A stretch of 64,000 bases of DNA, from the NCBI GenBank assembly GCA_037178625.1, contig CM074146.1:1488001-1552000 (forward strand), read 5' to 3'. The DNA is from Skeletonema tropicum. Its lineage: Eukaryota > Bacillariophyta > Thalassiosirophyceae > Thalassiosirales > Thalassiosiraceae. The notes beneath the pieces were generated by a model. It worked only from the letters and a program-made list of their open reading frames with translations, did not search any database and was not told the origin of the DNA. The position numbers and the translations under genes were made by a program. Of the stretch, positions 9,397-20,122 are shown piece after piece. Each line of letters starts with the position of its first letter. The stretch's first letter is position 1.

Positions 9397-10509
9397 ATGG
9401 CAGCAGGAAATATTGAGACAATCATGACTGCGATTGATCGAAGGGCGAGGAGGGTTGTGGATGCAGAGACGCTTCGGGCGTTGCAAAGGGAAACATTGAT
9501 AGAGGAGGCGATAGATGAAACTGGCACTGTTGGTGAGTTGCCCTCTGCTGCTGAGAAGAGGTTTCTAGAGGAACATTTTACTCGACAAGAGTTAGAGGAG
9601 GTGAGGACGGTCGATGACGATCTCATGAGGGTCCACAGCAGAGCTCCCCAGGCAAAACGGGAGGGTGTTGTCCGACTACTCTACGAAAACATCAATGGGT
9701 TGAATAATCGCATGAGTGGTAATATCAAATTGGATAGAGGTAGAGAAATGTTGGGTGAATTGGAGGTCGACATTGCAGCCTTTAATGAGATCAAAATCAA
9801 CTTCAACCACAAGAAGAATGTCAATGGTTTGGCTCAGCTATTTAACGGAGGAGAAGCCGAAGTGAAGGTGGTCCATGGCTGCAATACTCATGAGGGTGCT
9901 ATCTCTAGAGTTCAGGAAGGAGGGACTGGAATTCTCACGTTTGGCCAACTGGCTGAACAGTTCGACCATATGAATAGTGGACAAGACGTCACTGGCCTGG
10001 GAAGATTCTCGTTCTCGAGGTACATCGGAGAGAATGGTATTTCAACTTGGGTTGTCTGCGGATATCAACCATGCGTCAGTAAAGGCCCCAGCACTAGTTA
10101 CTAACAACAACGACGGTACTTTATTCAAAAAAAGCAGCCTGACGTCAAGCCAAGAGACAAATTCTATGAGGACTTGATTGCTCTACTCAAGAGGTGGCGT
10201 GAGGAAGGAGACCGAATTATTGTTTGCCTAGATGCTAATGAGAATATCTACACCAAGCGGATCGGACAAGCTCTAACGGAAGTAGATGGGTTAGCGATGA
10301 AGGAGGTGGTAGGAGACTACACTGGGAAGCAGCTTGGTGCAACTTATTTCCGCGGCTCTCAACCTATCGATGGCGTGTGGGCGACAAGGGATATTGAAGT
10401 TTTGAATGCATGTGTAATGCCGGTGGGTTATGGAATGGGTGATCACCGATGCTTCGTGGTAGATTTCTCGTTGTCATCACTTAGTTGGCCGCCAAGGAGA
10501 ACAAGTTGA
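9397..10509 (+). pseudogene. retrotransposon endonuclease domain (APE/EEP type), one in-frame stop
   Basis: This is the target-nicking domain of the LINE. Visible motifs are LLYENINGLNNR, AAFNEIKINF (the Glu of the N/QET motif), CLDANENIY (D-x-N), IDGVWAT and GMGDHRCFVVD (the catalytic Asp-His pair). TAA at 10102-10104 interrupts an otherwise continuous frame, which resumes as QQRRYFIQKKQPDVKPRDKF. A single C-to-T change from CAA would explain it. The N-terminal 90 residues are charged and helical with no recognised domain. Confidence 0.8.
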
Positions 10510-10573
10510 AGGGGAGACGACATTTCGCCCCTGGAGGGCCAACCATGACGTACTTTAAGATTTCCGTTAATTT

Positions 10574-11023
10574 TTGAATACCAAACTCCCCAGAGTTGCG
10601 GAGAGATACAACCAACTGCTAGAAACGAACCTGATCAGGCATAGGGTAGATGACGATCATCGTGCCGCATACCAGGCACAAACAAAAGAAGAAGCTCGTA
10701 CTGCTCTCGCGTCCTCTGAAGAGAAAAGCAAACAATACATGGCTCACGCAGAATCGAAGTGCCGCAAAATCAAGGCAGGTAGAATACCATTCTCGGCAGA
10801 ATCAGTGACTTGGATAAAGAGAGGCGAAGTCTATAGAACACTTCTCCGTTATCATGCGGGAAGGAAGGTGAACCGAGGGAATTTAAAACGAAAATGTCGG
10901 AAGCTAAAGATCCTTCGTCCATTCAACCTCTCAGTAGCAGAGATCGCTGCTAGACTCAAAGCTTGCGACAGTAAGTTTGATCATTTTAGGAAACATGGAC
11001 ATCCTATAGAAAGAAACATCTGA
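10574..11023 (+). pseudogene. retrotransposon linker between endonuclease and RT
   Basis: The frame encodes about 149 basic residues beginning NTKLPRVAERYNQLLE, a block I associate with the same position in other diatom LINE proteins. It is in a different frame from the endonuclease. After 11023 the sequence continues in another frame as LNRRLEIAKKKGDETAEKR, leading into the RT part. Confidence 0.65.
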
Positions 11024-11029
11024 ATCGTC

Positions 11030-12323
11030 GGCTGGAGATTGCTAAAAAGAAGGGTGATGAGACTGCAGAGAAGCGTATACTTGCCATCATTAAAGGAGAG
11101 AGAGATAGACGTTTCTGGAGGAAGTTGAATTACAATCTCGGTAAACGGTTTAGCGGTAGCATTCGAACAGTGCAGGTGGAAACTGATGGTGGTAACGTGG
11201 TAGAATATGACACAAAAGATTCAGTGGAAAAAGCCATTTTGGAAAACATTCATGGTGAGGGCAAACGATTCTATCAGGCGGAAGAAGCACCTATCTGCAA
11301 AGGGCGTCTTCGAGGTCAATTTGGATACAACGCCGACTCAGTTGCTGCCAGGGCAGTGCTGGATGGCACTTATGAATTCTCAGACGATTATCATGAGGCA
11401 ACGAAACAGTTATTTGAGCAGATTGCAAAGATTCGATCTCTTGTTCCGATGGACTCCGTCGAGACCTTGATTGATGAGGTGACTTGGGCTAAGAGCTGGA
11501 GACGGTCGAAGGAGGCAACATCATCGTCTATTTCTGGCTTCCATTTTGGCCATTACATTGCTGGCGCAGAGTCGGAGTATATCTCCAACTATCACGCAGT
11601 TAAAATATCTCTCGCTCTCATGAGGGGTATCAGTTTGTCAAGGTGGCAACGCGGTTTGGCCTGCATGCTCGAAAAGAAAGCAGGCAGTCGACTAGTCACC
11701 AAATTGCGCAGCATCCTATTGTTGGAGGCTGACTTGAACAAAGCAAACAAGATCATATACGGTGATAGGATATGAATAATATTCGCAAATACCAACTCAT
11801 GCCAGAAGAGATATTTAGTGAGAAAAATAGGACGGCAGATGATGGGGCCTTGGCAAAAATATTATTCTTTGATATAGGACGACAACTTCGTACTCCGGCT
11901 GCTATTGCTTCGGTAGATGCAAGCAACTGCTATGACAGAATAGCACATGCCATTGCTTCTTTGGTGTTTCAAGCCTTTGGAGTTGAGCAGTCGGCAACAG
12001 AGTCCATGCTTACTACAATCCAGGAGATGCGGTACTTCTTGCGAACTGCGTATGGGGACTCAACACGGTGCGCAAACAGCACTGTCGAAGTTAAGTATCA
12101 AGGTCTGTGTCAAGGAAATGGTGCTGCACCTGCCGGGTGGGCAGCAATTAGTATCACCATCTTGATGGCTCACAAAGCCGATGGACATGGAGCGACCTTC
12201 GTTTGCCCTTTCACACCATCCAAACAAATTGACTTGGCGGCTATTCTCTTTGTCGATGATACGGATATCATTCATATCAATATGAAGAAGAGGGAGACAA
12301 TAAATGAGGTTCTGCAGCTCTGA
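11030..12323 (+). pseudogene. retrotransposon reverse transcriptase domain, frameshifted
   Basis: Two frames joined near 11770. The first ends NKIIYGDRI, the second continues NNIRKYQLMPEEIFSEKNRTADDG. RT motif A is VDASNCYDRI, motif B is QGNGAAPAGW and motif C is LFVDDTDII with the catalytic Asp pair intact. The enzyme would copy its own mRNA at a nicked target. Frame changes at both ends mean no functional protein can be made from this copy. Confidence 0.85.
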
Positions 12324-12355
12324 CAGCAAGCGTCCGCAGTTGGAATAATCTTTTT

Positions 12356-15280
12356 ATGGCAACAGGGGGCACCCTACATCCTGATAAGTGCTTCTATTAT
12401 TTGATGTCTTACTATTACGACGAGAGGAAGCAGTGTTGGCTGTATGAAGATCACTCCAAGGATTGCTATTACGACATTGAATTGTCTCTTCCAGATGGGA
12501 CCCCATTTTTGATGAAGCATCACTCTGTGGAGCATCCGGAGACTATGCTAGGTGTGGCAACAAGCCCGTCTGGTTCGTGCCGCAGCAAGTGCAATTGTTC
12601 TGAGGAGTGCAAAGGTCCTCTGGACATTTTAATCGAGAAAGCATCTGATTGTGCGCAAAAAGTTCTAGGGAGTAGATTGAATCGGCGTCAATTCTGGACA
12701 TGGCTATCAGCTTGTTTTTGGCCCAAAGTTTCATACGGTCTGTGCTGCCAGACGGCCCCCATCAAAGATCTTCAGATATGTCTACAAAAGACGTATTATC
12801 AGATGATGCCTGTGGGTGGTATGATACGAACGGCACCTAAGGAAATCCGTGATCTAGACATTGGCTTCTACGGCGGTGGATTCCCGAATGTGCCGATAGA
12901 ATGCGGCATTCAGCAATTGAACAAACTGATGATGCACTATGGATGCCCGTCTAGTAATGGAATTACAGCTCAGGTCTCGGTAGACCTCTTCATTATTGAA
13001 CTCGGTCGAGCGCATCAGCCCTTTGATGAATCATTTCAACAATATCACTCTTGGGTTACTCCCAGCTGGGTGAAATCGATCTGGGAAAAAGTAGATACCT
13101 TCGGGTATAAGGTGGTATTGAATAATATCGACAACCCCTTCCCAAGAGTGGGTGACAAGTGGCTGATGTGTGTATTTGAAGATCTCCAGTACTCTCCAAA
13201 AGAACTACGGCAATTGAACAGAGTCCGCTTGCACCAACAAGTTCTGTTTTTATCGGATATACTGTGTGTGAGGGGTTCGAAGATTGATCCACGGTACAAG
13301 AAGAGGCTGCGGCGGGAGGATGAAAAGTGGTCTAAGCTTGACTTCCCCGCTGAGGAACCATCGTCAAAAGACTTTAAGGTGTGGAAGTCGGCACTCTCTC
13401 AATTAGCCCCAGGAGGTTTACTTAGCGTCCGGTTGGGAAATTGGGTGCACATCGGCCACAAACTTCAACCGTGGCGGTACTGTGCCGCATCGAATAGACT
13501 GTTCCGCTATATGGGTAATGACCTTATGGAGGTATACCCTCCGCATGAAAATAACCCTCGGAGATATGTGAAAGATGGTAGTGATCATGCCCAGGTTCAG
13601 TACAATGTTGCGTGTACGATAGAAGAGGTAGATACTGCGGTATATCGTTTGGTAAGTCATGCACCAATCCCAGGTCAGTCTCTACCTCCTCGCACTTTGT
13701 GGGAAGTCCTCGACCAGTGGGGTAGCATGTGGATGTGGGAAGATCTTGAACTGACGGGGAGCTATGAGTTCCTAGTGGCAGCTATTATAGATGGATCACT
13801 AGTATGTGTGGCGGACGGATCCTTTATCAAGGAGATGTACCCAGATATCTGCTCAGCTGCATTCATTATGGAGTGTTCCAAGGGGAGAGGCCGACTCGTT
13901 GGTAAATTCTCTGAGAAGACACTTGCTGCTTGTGCATATCGGGGGGAGCTTTTGGGATTACTCGCTATTCATCTCATCCTATTAGCTGTGAACAAACTGA
14001 AACCAACGCTGTCTGGTTCTGCCCAGATCTATTCTGATTGCTTGGGGGCTCTCAATAATGTGGAAAACCTGCCTCCGCATCGTATCCCGTCGAGTTGCCG
14101 GCATTCAGATATACTCAAAAATATCATGATCCATTGCAGGTCTCTAACCTTCAGCACAGTATTTTCTCATGTCTCGGCCCATAAACTCGATCATTTGGTG
14201 TGGGAGGAGCTGTCTAGGCCTGAACAGTTGAATGAACAGTGTGACTCTGGCGCAAAACTAGCGATTTACGACGTTGATCCGAACGCAGGAATGGCGGCGC
14301 AACCTTTGCCACTTGAGCCAATCTGCGTCTACGTGGACAGGGGTAAGGAGAAGATGACTTCAGATACTGGTGAAAGAGTCCGCTTTCATGGCCACCTAGC
14401 GCTGGCCAGGGAGATCTTCGCTAAGAGACAGATCCTGCTTCCATCCGCGTTCGTCCAAGTAGATTGGGTCAACGTGAACAAGGCATTACACGAGGTCCCG
14501 CGGCTTTTCCAACTATGGGCATGCAAGCAAGTTCACGACATAGCCGGCACCAACTTGCGGTTACACAGATGTGATCCTAATCACTCTCCTTTGTGTCCTT
14601 CTTGTCTGGATGCACAGGAGTCATGCGCTCACGTCTTAATGTGTGAAGAAGAGGATAGGGTAAAATGTTTTCAGATGTCAGCGGATAATTTACAGTCCTG
14701 GTTACAATCGGTGGGGACATGTGAAGTGCTGGAAAAGTATATCATGAGTTTCGTGAGGGCTCGGAATGGCAAAAGCTTTATGGACTGCATTGCTAGCGAT
14801 CATGACCCGATACTGCGGAAGTTGGCAAGTTCACAAGATAAGATTGGATGGCGGCGGTTTATGGAAGGAATGATATCCAAGGAGTTCTGTGCGATTCAAG
14901 AGACACATCGTCGTCTGGAGGGCAGCTATCTTTCGGGCGCAAAATGGGCACAGAGCTTCTCAATCAAGCTGATGGAGATGACCCATGGACAGTGGCTGGT
15001 GAGGAATTTCTTGATTCATGATAAAATTTCGGGTATGCTTGCGTTAGAGAGGAAGGAGGAGCTACAAATAGCTATAGAGGAGCAGCAAGAGATGGGCTTA
15101 GAAGGGCTTGGAGAGGAGGATAAATATTTGATGGAAATCAATCTCGATGATCTCGAAACAACTTCTGGTGAACATCAGGCTTATTGGCTGCTTTCAGTAA
15201 AAGCGGCACGTGAAGCCTTCTTGATACGTCGCCAGCGGGCTCAGGCAGCACTTCGACGCGGTCAAAACAACCACGGATAG
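12356..15280 (+). pseudogene. retrotransposon RT thumb, RNase H and C-terminal zinc knuckle (974 aa open)
   Basis: This is the longest intact piece of the LINE. It begins in the RT thumb (MATGGTLHPDKCFYYL). The RNase H domain lies at about residues 480-640, with catalytic acids in VADGSF, YRGELLGLL and YSDCLGAL, and the terminal HVSAHKLDH...NEQCD region. A Cys/His knuckle CPSCLDAQESCAHVLMC follows at about residues 755-771. The C-terminal end is charged and helical. The first Met is simply the first ATG after a frameshift, not a natural start. Confidence 0.85.
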
Positions 15281-15727
15281 AGATGGGTATATGCTTATAC
15301 TCTCGTGCAAATACTTGTATTTGTATATCTCGCCTGTATACAGGCTTATTGACATACACGTCAATATATCCCGGGCTTTTAAACGAGCTGTGGTAGGAGA
15401 GACAACCCTCTCCCGTGGTTCCGACTGCGACGCTGTTTGGTTCTGCCCTCGGCGTATGAAGACTCCAATTGTTGGTTCAATGATGTCTAGGTAGCGATAA
15501 TGCAACATTTACCTAATTTCCTAAGTGATATGATATGCAGTATCAGTTGTTGCTCAAGATGATGATCAACAGGTAAATTGAGTTAATCCCGCCTCGGAGA
15601 AGGCCGTCCCTTTCGTTTCAAGCAGCCACCTTGCTTTCCCTCTCATCTTTTTTTCCGATTCTGCATCCTAAACCCCCGGGGGAATATAACAATTTTGGCT
15701 AGTCTGCTCTAGGGGGTTAACTTTCGC
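15281..15727. other. 3' flank of the retrotransposon, no gene seen
   Basis: This probably includes the LINE 3' UTR (up to about 15500-15600). No gene, RNA or clear repeat is recognised. Confidence 0.4.
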
Positions 15728-16085
15728 TTAACCCATCCCTGCCGCGTACCCCCTTTGTACCCCCTTTTGACTTCCTACCATAACTTCGTCAATAATAGGC
15801 CGATTCTTATGGTTCAAAGACCAACAACTTTCCATTCAGTGAGTTTAGAACGCCTCTGCAACGTTTCATGGTGGTATTCCGACCATTCCCTGAGACATTG
15901 GGGGTCCTAATTCAGTATCACTGACATCGGGAATACATGGAGGGCAATGGACCGCACGTCTAGCGGAGCGGCTGGTCCAAGCCCGTAGTGGGCTCATGAA
16001 CCTGTAGCAGCGATGCGGATTGCATGGTGATCAAACAAACACACTGAGTTAGTTTAGGCTACGATTTTGGTTTGTTTGTGGAGAC

Positions 16086-16340
16086 ATGACAGACCGCATC
16101 ATCACCATCACGCATCACACACTAACAAAAAAACATCTCCACCATGACGTATCCGATGGCAAACCATGGTACTATTGGACCGACACCCCAATGAACACGA
16201 TAAACAACATCCTGTGTAACCCCATTTTTTATGCTGATTCTGATTCTGTAAGCGGCGGCGACCGATTCGAAGTCGTTGTGATGGTATACGGCTCTAACCT
16301 ACGCAGACATGAAATCCGCACATGCCGGGAAACATCATAA
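16086..16340 (+). CDS. small conserved open frame in TTAA element 1 (84 aa)
   Basis: Unknown function. The second half, SDGKPWYYWTD...DSDSVSGG...VVVMVYGSN, is shared with the 80-residue frame at 18938-19180 in element 2. The two DNA copies differ at many sites yet keep one frame open. It may be a piece of a former transposase or captured coding sequence; no family is recognised. The DNA upstream of the shared part differs more, so the start is uncertain. Confidence 0.4.
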   Translation: MTDRIITITHHTLTKKHLHHDVSDGKPWYYWTDTPMNTINNILCNPIFYADSDSVSGGDRFEVVVMVYGSNLRRHEIRTCRETS

Positions 16341-16670
16341 TATACTCATATTTAATAGAATTCGGTAATTTAATAGCCATGTTGCATTACACACTCCATC
16401 TATACATTATGATAATTGATATTTATTATCAGTTTTATTAATTACATGCCAATTGCACTTAATAATGGAGTAGTAGGCCGAATCATCCGCTGTTGTTTTG
16501 ATGCCATCCGGTAGGAATGGTGTTGTCAGCAGTCATATAATGACCTGAATCCACTCTATAACGCTCAAAACAGATGGCTATTGGTGTTGTGTGGTGAAAG
16601 GGTCCCCAACTTGCAGGGTAAATACGCTGAATATGACTTCAAATACTCGTGTATGTGATGGCATTGGGCT

Positions 16671-18115
16671 CCTCATTTGGCAGCTAGTTTGTGCTGGTGG
16701 AGACCCCTAGGACATAAGGTACCTATTCCTTCAGTAGGCTTATGTCTAGGGGTCTACATACGTACGATGGAATAAGTATCTTATGTCTAGGGGTTACGAG
16801 AAAGTCCTGAAAGGAGTTTTAAAATTGAGAGTTCCTTAAAACTCATCCACCAGTCAGAGAAGCCACGGCTCCACTGCGCACTTACTGCGCTGGTTTCATT
16901 TCAAATTTCAAATTTCAAGAGAACCTACTATGGTACTTCACGTCGGCACCGGCCCTTTCACTTGCAATAATTGCATACATAATACCATTTGAGATTCGGT
17001 ACCTCTACATATTAAATCATCACCATGGCAAGAGGGGGAGGAAGACCCGTGGGTGTCAAGAACGGCTACAAAGCCAAACGCAAGCAGACTTCGTCTCAAA
17101 AGAAAAAACAAGCAGAACGCTGCGCAGAGACGAAACAAAAGAATAAAAAGAAGAAGGAACAGCAAAAGGCAGCGGTCGAGAGAGCTGCACGGATGAATTT
17201 CTTTGCCCCGCGAACGAATCGATCATCTGGTGATTCTACTGCTGCTCCCATCAATAATGATACGACAACAACTGCCGCCGCTGCTGCCGTGAACACGTCG
17301 GCCGATGACAGAGCTGATGCTGCCGCTGAAGAGAATTCAACCACAACAGCGGTCACAGCTGTCGACAACAATTCCGCCACTCCTGACTACGACGTTGTTA
17401 CTATCAATAATCCGGAAATAAACAATGTCATTGATCCTGCCAACGCAATTGCAGAGCTGGACTACAGCGAAGAAGAAGCAACAAAGAAGCATTCAGACGA
17501 CTTTGAAGATGATACTATTCCAGGCATCCAGCAACGGTACGTGGCAGCCGTCAGCGATGCTGCTTTCAAGTCCACTGACGATAAACGCAACCCCCCTTCT
17601 AAGTTAACGCTCAGTAACTCTGCGTCGACTCTTCTGCGTCGACTCTTACGTGACTCTCATTCCATATACTGCCTGCCACATTTGTAATGCGCTACATTCT
17701 CACGGGAATAATTATTATTCTGCTGTGTCTATTTATTAATTGAATAATTGAAGGAGACATTCCACACTTGATGTGGATAGAGTTATTTACATCACATCAT
17801 GTGAGGCCATCACGGTACTTTTTCTAAATGAATCATGCCTCTTGATGTATTATTATTCTACACGCAGACGTACATTATCTTCTTCGACAAAAATATTATC
17901 ATCGACGGTCCATGGGATAAGTTCTCTGGCGGCGAACCTTACATCGACAACAGCATACTACAGTAATGACTACTACTAGACTGCTACTACGGATCTTTTG
18001 ACTTTTTGACATGGTCGAGCGAGATCTTTCTTTTTCTCTTCTCTTTTTCCCCTCTTCTCCCTCCTTTTCCTTAAAACTCATCCACCAGCACCACCTCGAT
18101 GTATGCCCCTCATTT
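16671..18115. mobile_element. nested TIR element with 8-bp target duplication
   Basis: CCTCATTT is repeated at 16671-16678 and 18108-18115. The element between has related ends: GGCAGC... on the left, GGCATAC... on the reverse-complemented right, both followed by GTGCTGGTGGA. Element 2 carries the uninterrupted site (CTTCATTT with matching flanks at about 19513-19535). An 8-bp duplication suggests a hAT-type element. Subterminal inverted repeats around GACCCCTAGGACATAAG / CTTATGTCTAGGGGTC occur at about 16703-16795, and CCTTAAAACTCATCCACCAG occurs directly near both ends. One gene, at 17025-17687, lies inside. Confidence 0.7.
17025..17687 (+). CDS. basic, AT-hook-like protein of a transposon (220 aa), probably truncated transposase
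   Basis: The protein starts MARGGGRPVGVKNGYKAKRK; GGRPVG resembles an AT-hook. A Lys/Gln-rich helical stretch follows (to about residue 55), then Thr/Ala/Asn-rich low complexity, then an acidic segment (ELDYSEEEATKKHSDDFEDD). No catalytic domain is present and the C-terminus (TLLRRLLRDSHSIYCLPHL) looks like read-through into noncoding DNA. Being the only gene inside the nested TIR element, it is best read as the N-terminal remnant of that element's transposase after an internal deletion. The ATG follows CATC, in good context. Confidence 0.5.
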   Translation: MARGGGRPVGVKNGYKAKRKQTSSQKKKQAERCAETKQKNKKKKEQQKAAVERAARMNFFAPRTNRSSGDSTAAPINNDTTTTAAAAAVNTSADDRADAAAEENSTTTAVTAVDNNSATPDYDVVTINNPEINNVIDPANAIAELDYSEEEATKKHSDDFEDDTIPGIQQRYVAAVSDAAFKSTDDKRNPPSKLTLSNSASTLLRRLLRDSHSIYCLPHL

Positions 18116-18728
18116 CCCCCCAAAAAATGCTATACCACCACTAGTCTAATATTGTTGTAGCCGCAATGAAATGGAGATATCTAGACCAAGATCGTTGATT
18201 GTTATATTATAGTCATCACCTCACTGACTTTTGGCACCATTTCATTTCATTTTCTGTCAGATATATGCATTCTCCTTTTTGATGTATTTTGTGGAAAATG
18301 TCCATTTTCACCACCGTTATTCACCATGCCACTGCATGCTTCAGAGAACGCCTTCACATGTTATCAAAGGGATAGATCGCCGCCTAATAGTATGATGTTG
18401 GCGTCTGCAAACCAGTTCGGTGGCGGAGCAACTCCTACTATTCACATGAAGACCATGACGGAAGTGCATCATCACACCGATGTCAACATGCCATTTTCCG
18501 GCACCTCTACTTTGGTGCTATGATATGTAGCGATGGCGTCGGCCGAAAAAGAATCAAGGGCACCACTTCATAGAAATGCTATTGGAGAGTGAGTTGCTGC
18601 AGCGGGACCGTCTAAATTTATGTTTACGTAGTGTATTATGGTGTCGGCATGTACTGGGTGGAGGTGCACCATGGTGATGGACGAAAAAAAAAGAGGCGCG
18701 CGCGCGGCGCGCGGCAGGGATGGGTTAA

Positions 18729-20122
18729 CCAGAAGATGCCCACACCCCGGATCCACCCCGGGTGGCGTCTTTACCACGTAACTATGTCAATAATAGGTCG
18801 ATTCATTTGGTTCAAAGACCAACAACCTTCCATTTAGTTAGTTTAGAACGCCTCTGCAACGTGGCATGGTGGTATTCCGACCATTCTCCAAGATATTGTG
18901 GGTACTAATTCAGTAGCACTGGCATCGTCGGCCCGGGGTGCTCGGCCATCACGCATCACACACTAGCAAAAAACATCTCCTCCATGACGAATCCGACGGC
19001 AAACCATGGTACTATTGGGCCAACATTCCCAAAATCAACATAAACAATATAGTGCCTAAACCCATTTTTTATGTAGATTCCGATTCTGTAAGCGGTGGCG
19101 GCCGAATCGGCGTCGTTGTGATGGTATACGGCTCTAACCGCCAGAGACATAAAATCTGCACATGCCGGGCAACATCATGACATACTCATATTTAATAGAT
19201 TTCGGTTATTTAATTGCCATGGTGCATTGCAGACACCTTCTGAATACTATGATGATTGATTATTATTATCAGTTTTATTGATTACATACAAATTAGACGT
19301 AATAATTGAGTAGTAGGTCAAATCATCCGCTGTTGCTTTGATCCCATCGGGTAGGAATGGTGCTGTTAGGAGTCATATGATACCCTGAAACCACTGTATA
19401 ATGCTCGCAACAGATGGCTATTGGTGTTGTGTGGTGAAAGGGTCCCCAACTTGCAGGATGAATACACTCAATATCACTTCAAATACTCGTGTATGTAATT
19501 GCATTCGCTCTTCATTTTCCACCAAAATATGCTACATTTCAACCAGTCCAATAATGTCGCAGCCGCAATGAAATAGAGATATCTACACCAACCACGTTGA
19601 TTGTTATATTATAGTCATCACCTCACAGACTTTTGGCACCCTCTCATTTCATTTCCTGTCAGATATATGCATTCTCCTTTTTGATGTATTTTGTGGAAAT
19701 TATCAATTTTCAACTACTGTATTCACCATGCCACTACATGCGCCATAGAACGCCCCGACACACTCTAGAGGGGACTGATCGCCGCCTAATAGTATATAGA
19801 TGGCGTCTGCAAACCAGTTCAGTGGCAGAGCAGCTTCAACTATTCATCTGAAGACCATATTGGAAGTGCATCATCACACCGATGTCAAAGCGCAATTTTC
19901 CGGCACCTCTACTTTGGTGTCATAATAAGTAGCGATGGCGTGGATTGATGTCCATCTGAGGACACCACTTCATAGAAAGGCTATTGGAGAGGGAGTTGCT
20001 GCAGTTGGGCTGTCTAATTTTATGTGTAGCTAGTGTTGTTGATGTCGGCACGTACGGGGTCGAGGTGCGCCATGGTGATCGCTGGTGATTTTTTCATTAT
20101 CCCCTGGGCATCTTCTGGTTAA
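18729..20122. mobile_element. TTAA-flanked TIR element 2 (piggyBac-like ends)
   Basis: Perfect 14-bp inverted ends CCAGAAGATGCCCA (18729-18742) and complement (20105-20118) abut TTAA at 18725-18728 and 20119-20122. The left TTAA is shared with element 1. The interior (1390 bp) is colinear with element 1, for example at 18780-18930, 18946-19500 and 19525-20090, but lacks the nested insert. The terminal repeats of the two elements differ although their interiors are homologous. Confidence 0.65.
18938..19180 (+). CDS. small conserved open frame in TTAA element 2 (80 aa)
   Basis: Counterpart of the frame at 16086-16340. It shares KKHL, HDESDGKPWYYW, PIFYVDSDSVSGG and VVVMVYGSN. Unknown function; no domain recognised. 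Confidence 0.4.
   Translation: MLGHHASHTSKKHLLHDESDGKPWYYWANIPKININNIVPKPIFYVDSDSVSGGGRIGVVVMVYGSNRQRHKICTCRATS

Larger units (their letters stand above)
9298..15500 (+). mobile_element. decayed non-LTR retrotransposon (APE endonuclease - RT - RNase H)
   Basis: One polyprotein can be followed across about 6 kb: an AP-endonuclease-like domain, a linker, reverse transcriptase, RNase H and a C-terminal CCHC-like zinc knuckle. The frame is broken by an in-frame TAA (10102-10104) and by frame changes near 10500-10570, 11000-11020, 11770 and 12320-12350, so this copy is dead. It is open upstream of the first ATG (9397) back to 9298, directly after an AATTGC repeat, which suggests 5' truncation. 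No LTRs are seen. No clear 3' poly(A) or target duplication was found, so the right end is uncertain. RNase H plus APE points to the I-type group of LINEs. Confidence 0.85.
15728..18728. mobile_element. TTAA-flanked TIR element 1 (piggyBac-like ends), with nested insertion
   Basis: Perfect 15-bp inverted ends CCCATCCCTGCCGCG (15732-15746) and its complement (18710-18724) are each flanked by TTAA (15728-15731, 18725-18728). A TTAA duplication with ends starting CC is the signature of piggyBac-type elements. The interior is colinear with element 2 (18729-20118), except for a 1429-bp nested insertion at 16679-18107. No transposase domain is visible, so the element is non-autonomous. Confidence 0.65.

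Noticed and set aside
9178..9626. Minus-strand frames opposite the LINE 5' part
   Set aside because: The plus strand carries a continuous endonuclease domain; these are antisense readings.
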